Assembly: GCA_021797365.1 (NCBI GenBank)
Contig: JAJZZU010000096.1
Coordinates: 1 to 8,121, forward strand
Direction of reading: 5' to 3'
DNA length: 8,121 nucleotides
Source: Pseudomonadota bacterium
GTDB lineage: Bacteria; Pseudomonadota; Gammaproteobacteria; Acidiferrobacterales; Acidiferrobacteraceae
A model generated the notes under the pieces. That model was given only the letters and a program-made list of their open reading frames with translations. It did not search any database and had not been told where the DNA came from. The position numbers and the translations under genes are program-made. Below are positions 7,020 through 8,121 of this stretch, one piece after another (the stretch's first letter is position 1; each line of letters opens with the position of its first letter).

Positions 7020-7981
7020 ACCACCCCGACGCGGCGATCGCCGGGGTCGCCACCGGCCGGATCCGCCGTCCCATACCGGCCCCGGGTCTCGGCCACCTGC
7101 GGCAGGGGGATCCGGGCGGCCCGTATCGTCTCCTCGATCGCGACGTTCACCGCATGGAACTGATGATAGCCCGCGATCTTCTTGATAAGCCGCCCGCCGC
7201 CTTCATCTTCGAAGACCACGAAGTGGCGCACGAGATCCAGGAAGCGGTGGCGGGCAAAGACCCCCTCCAGCACCACCTGCAGCTCCGGCAGCGCCGGGGA
7301 CGCGTCCTCGTGCCCGGTGATGGTGCGCCAGGGCTTGAACCATTCCCGGCCCGCCCCGAGCGCGCCGATGCGGGCCCAGGTTCCATCCGAGATGATAAGC
7401 GCCGCATTGGTCGCAAACAGGGCCGGGATCTGCGCCTGATAGGTCTGCAACTGCTGCCAGGCGTCGCCGATGGTGGCGTTTTCGTCGGTAGGATTCTTCA
7501 GCTCCACCACGGCCAGCGGCAGGCCGTTTACAAACACCACCACGTCGGCGCGCCGGGTGTGTTGCCCCTCGACCACCGTAAATTGATTGACGGCCAGCCA
7601 GTCGTTTTTCGCCGCCGCCTCGAAATCGATCGCCCGCGCCTGGGCACCCGCAACCGCGCCGTCCTTGCGCCGATACTCCACCGCCACACCCCCCACCAGC
7701 ATACGGTGCAAGGCGCGATTGCGCTCCAAAAGGCTCGCCGCATCGGCACGCGTCAGTTTGCGAAACGCCTCCTCGTGCGCCTCGGGCGGGAGATGGGGAT
7801 TCAGGCGGGCCAGGGCCGCGCGCAGCCGGCCCTCGAGGACCACGTCCCGATAGTTCGGGCCGCTCCGCTCGGCCCCTGGGAGGCCCGCGGCGATATCGGG
7901 GCCGTAGAGAACGGCGTAGCCGAGGGATGCGAACCAGGCAAGCGCAGCCTCCTCGACGACCGATTCCGAGAAAGCGCTCAC
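6917..7981 (-). CDS. hsdR: Type I restriction enzyme R subunit, N-terminal nuclease part (split hsdR)
   Basis: Residues 1-324 form the HsdR nuclease domain. The PD-(D/E)xK site is seen as D146 in RRADVVVF, then E160-L-K162 in AVVELKNP, followed by the RecB-type QxxxY motif at Q177-Y181. [13 protein letters not shown] segment (267-278) leads into GVVWHT (319-324), where helicase motif I should begin. After T324 the frame is wrong, and the last 30 residues (RKGRAKA onward) are out-of-frame tail ending at 6917. Skipping two bases after the His codon restores HTQGSGKS in the downstream ORF. The GTG start at 7981 is supported by GGGAG about 10 nt upstream and a 4-nt GTGA overlap with the preceding gene, implying translational coupling. 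In intact systems HsdR joins HsdM and HsdS to cut unmodified DNA; neither partner is visible here. Confidence 0.9.
   Translation of the reverse strand: MSAFSESVVEEAALAWFASLGYAVLYGPDIAAGLPGAERSGPNYRDVVLEGRLRAALARLNPHLPPEAHEEAFRKLTRADAASLLERNRALHRMLVGGVAVEYRRKDGAVAGAQARAIDFEAAAKNDWLAVNQFTVVEGQHTRRADVVVFVNGLPLAVVELKNPTDENATIGDAWQQLQTYQAQIPALFATNAALIISDGTWARIGALGAGREWFKPWRTITGHEDASPALPELQVVLEGVFARHRFLDLVRHFVVFEDEGGGRLIKKIAGYHQFHAVNVAIEETIRAARIPLPQVAETRGRYGTADPAGGDPGDRRVGVVWHTRKGRAKASPWPSMPGVSSSIRPWTTPPSSC
7009..7015 (-). other. Frameshift site in hsdR: extra CA dinucleotide in CACACAC
   Basis: The - strand reads GTG GTG TGG CAC ACA CGC AAG in the nuclease frame. Removing one CA/AC unit gives GTG GTG TGG CAC ACG CAA GGG (V V W H T Q G), exactly the conserved entry to Walker A. 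The 7-nt CA tract is the simplest location for a 2-bp slippage event. No slippery heptamer for programmed -1 frameshifting is seen. Confidence 0.8.
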
Positions 7982-8121
7982 ACCGGGCGCTCTCCCAGCA
8001 GGTTCATGACAAGTCGGATCAAGAGATCCTTGCTCGCAGGGGCGCTTTCGGCAATAAGCAGGGCGAGCGCCGTCAACGCTGCAGGATTCAGGGTATGCGC
8101 GATGCCTTCCTGCTCCAGATA
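7978..8121 (-). CDS. Unidentified protein, C-terminal 47 residues (continues beyond window)
   Basis: On the - strand the frame is open from the window edge and reads [11 protein letters not shown]... to LLGERPV, ending at TGA 7980-7978. The stop overlaps the hsdR start in GTGTGA, a 4-nt GTGA overlap typical of co-translated operon genes. The segment is predicted to be helical and Leu/Ala rich ([10 protein letters not shown], then [12 protein letters not shown]), and I do not recognise a family. It does not look like the end of HsdM or HsdS. It may be an accessory protein of the restriction operon, with hsdM and hsdS possibly further upstream. Confidence 0.6.
   Translation of the reverse strand, partial: YLEQEGIAHTLNPAALTALALLIAESAPASKDLLIRLVMNLLGERPV

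Overview
The window looks like part of an accessory, defence-type island in a GC-rich bacterium, most likely a proteobacterium. That taxonomic guess rests only on base composition and gene style. No rRNA, tRNA, CRISPR array, transposase or integrase gene is visible.

Left end (1-1400, + strand): the last 63 codons of a VapC-like PIN-domain toxin run in from outside the window. After a gap with nothing recognisable comes a 266-codon ORF. Its C-terminal two thirds resemble a widespread family of uncharacterised bacterial proteins, while its N-terminal third does not look conserved.

Centre-left (1350-3180, - strand): one complete 567-aa DUF262/HNH protein of the GmrS/GmrD, SspE and BrxU type (NTP-dependent modification-sensing restriction factors). 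It is bracketed by a perfect 9-bp inverted repeat, GTTAGGCAA/TTGCCTAAC. The side after the stop codon carries an attC-like folded site, and the other side places GTTAGGC just ahead of the ribosome binding site. This layout resembles an integron gene cassette, although the site is short and imperfect. A terminator-shaped hairpin lies just upstream of the gene.

Middle (3180-3977): about 800 bases without a convincing gene. They are rich in GC hairpins and small repeats.

Right (3978-8121): a + strand gene for an unrecognised protein with two membrane helices faces a Type I restriction endonuclease subunit gene, hsdR, on the - strand. hsdR is complete apart from one extra CA dinucleotide inside the Walker A (helicase motif I) coding sequence. 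This splits it into an N-terminal nuclease ORF and a C-terminal helicase ORF. All nuclease and helicase motifs are otherwise present, and the repaired protein would be about 1043 aa, close to normal. hsdR overlaps by 4 nt an upstream gene of unknown type that leaves the window. hsdM and hsdS are not seen and may lie beyond 8121.

Together the genes suggest several anti-invader functions in one place: a toxin, a DUF262 restriction factor and Type I restriction. At least one of them (hsdR) is currently interrupted or switched off.
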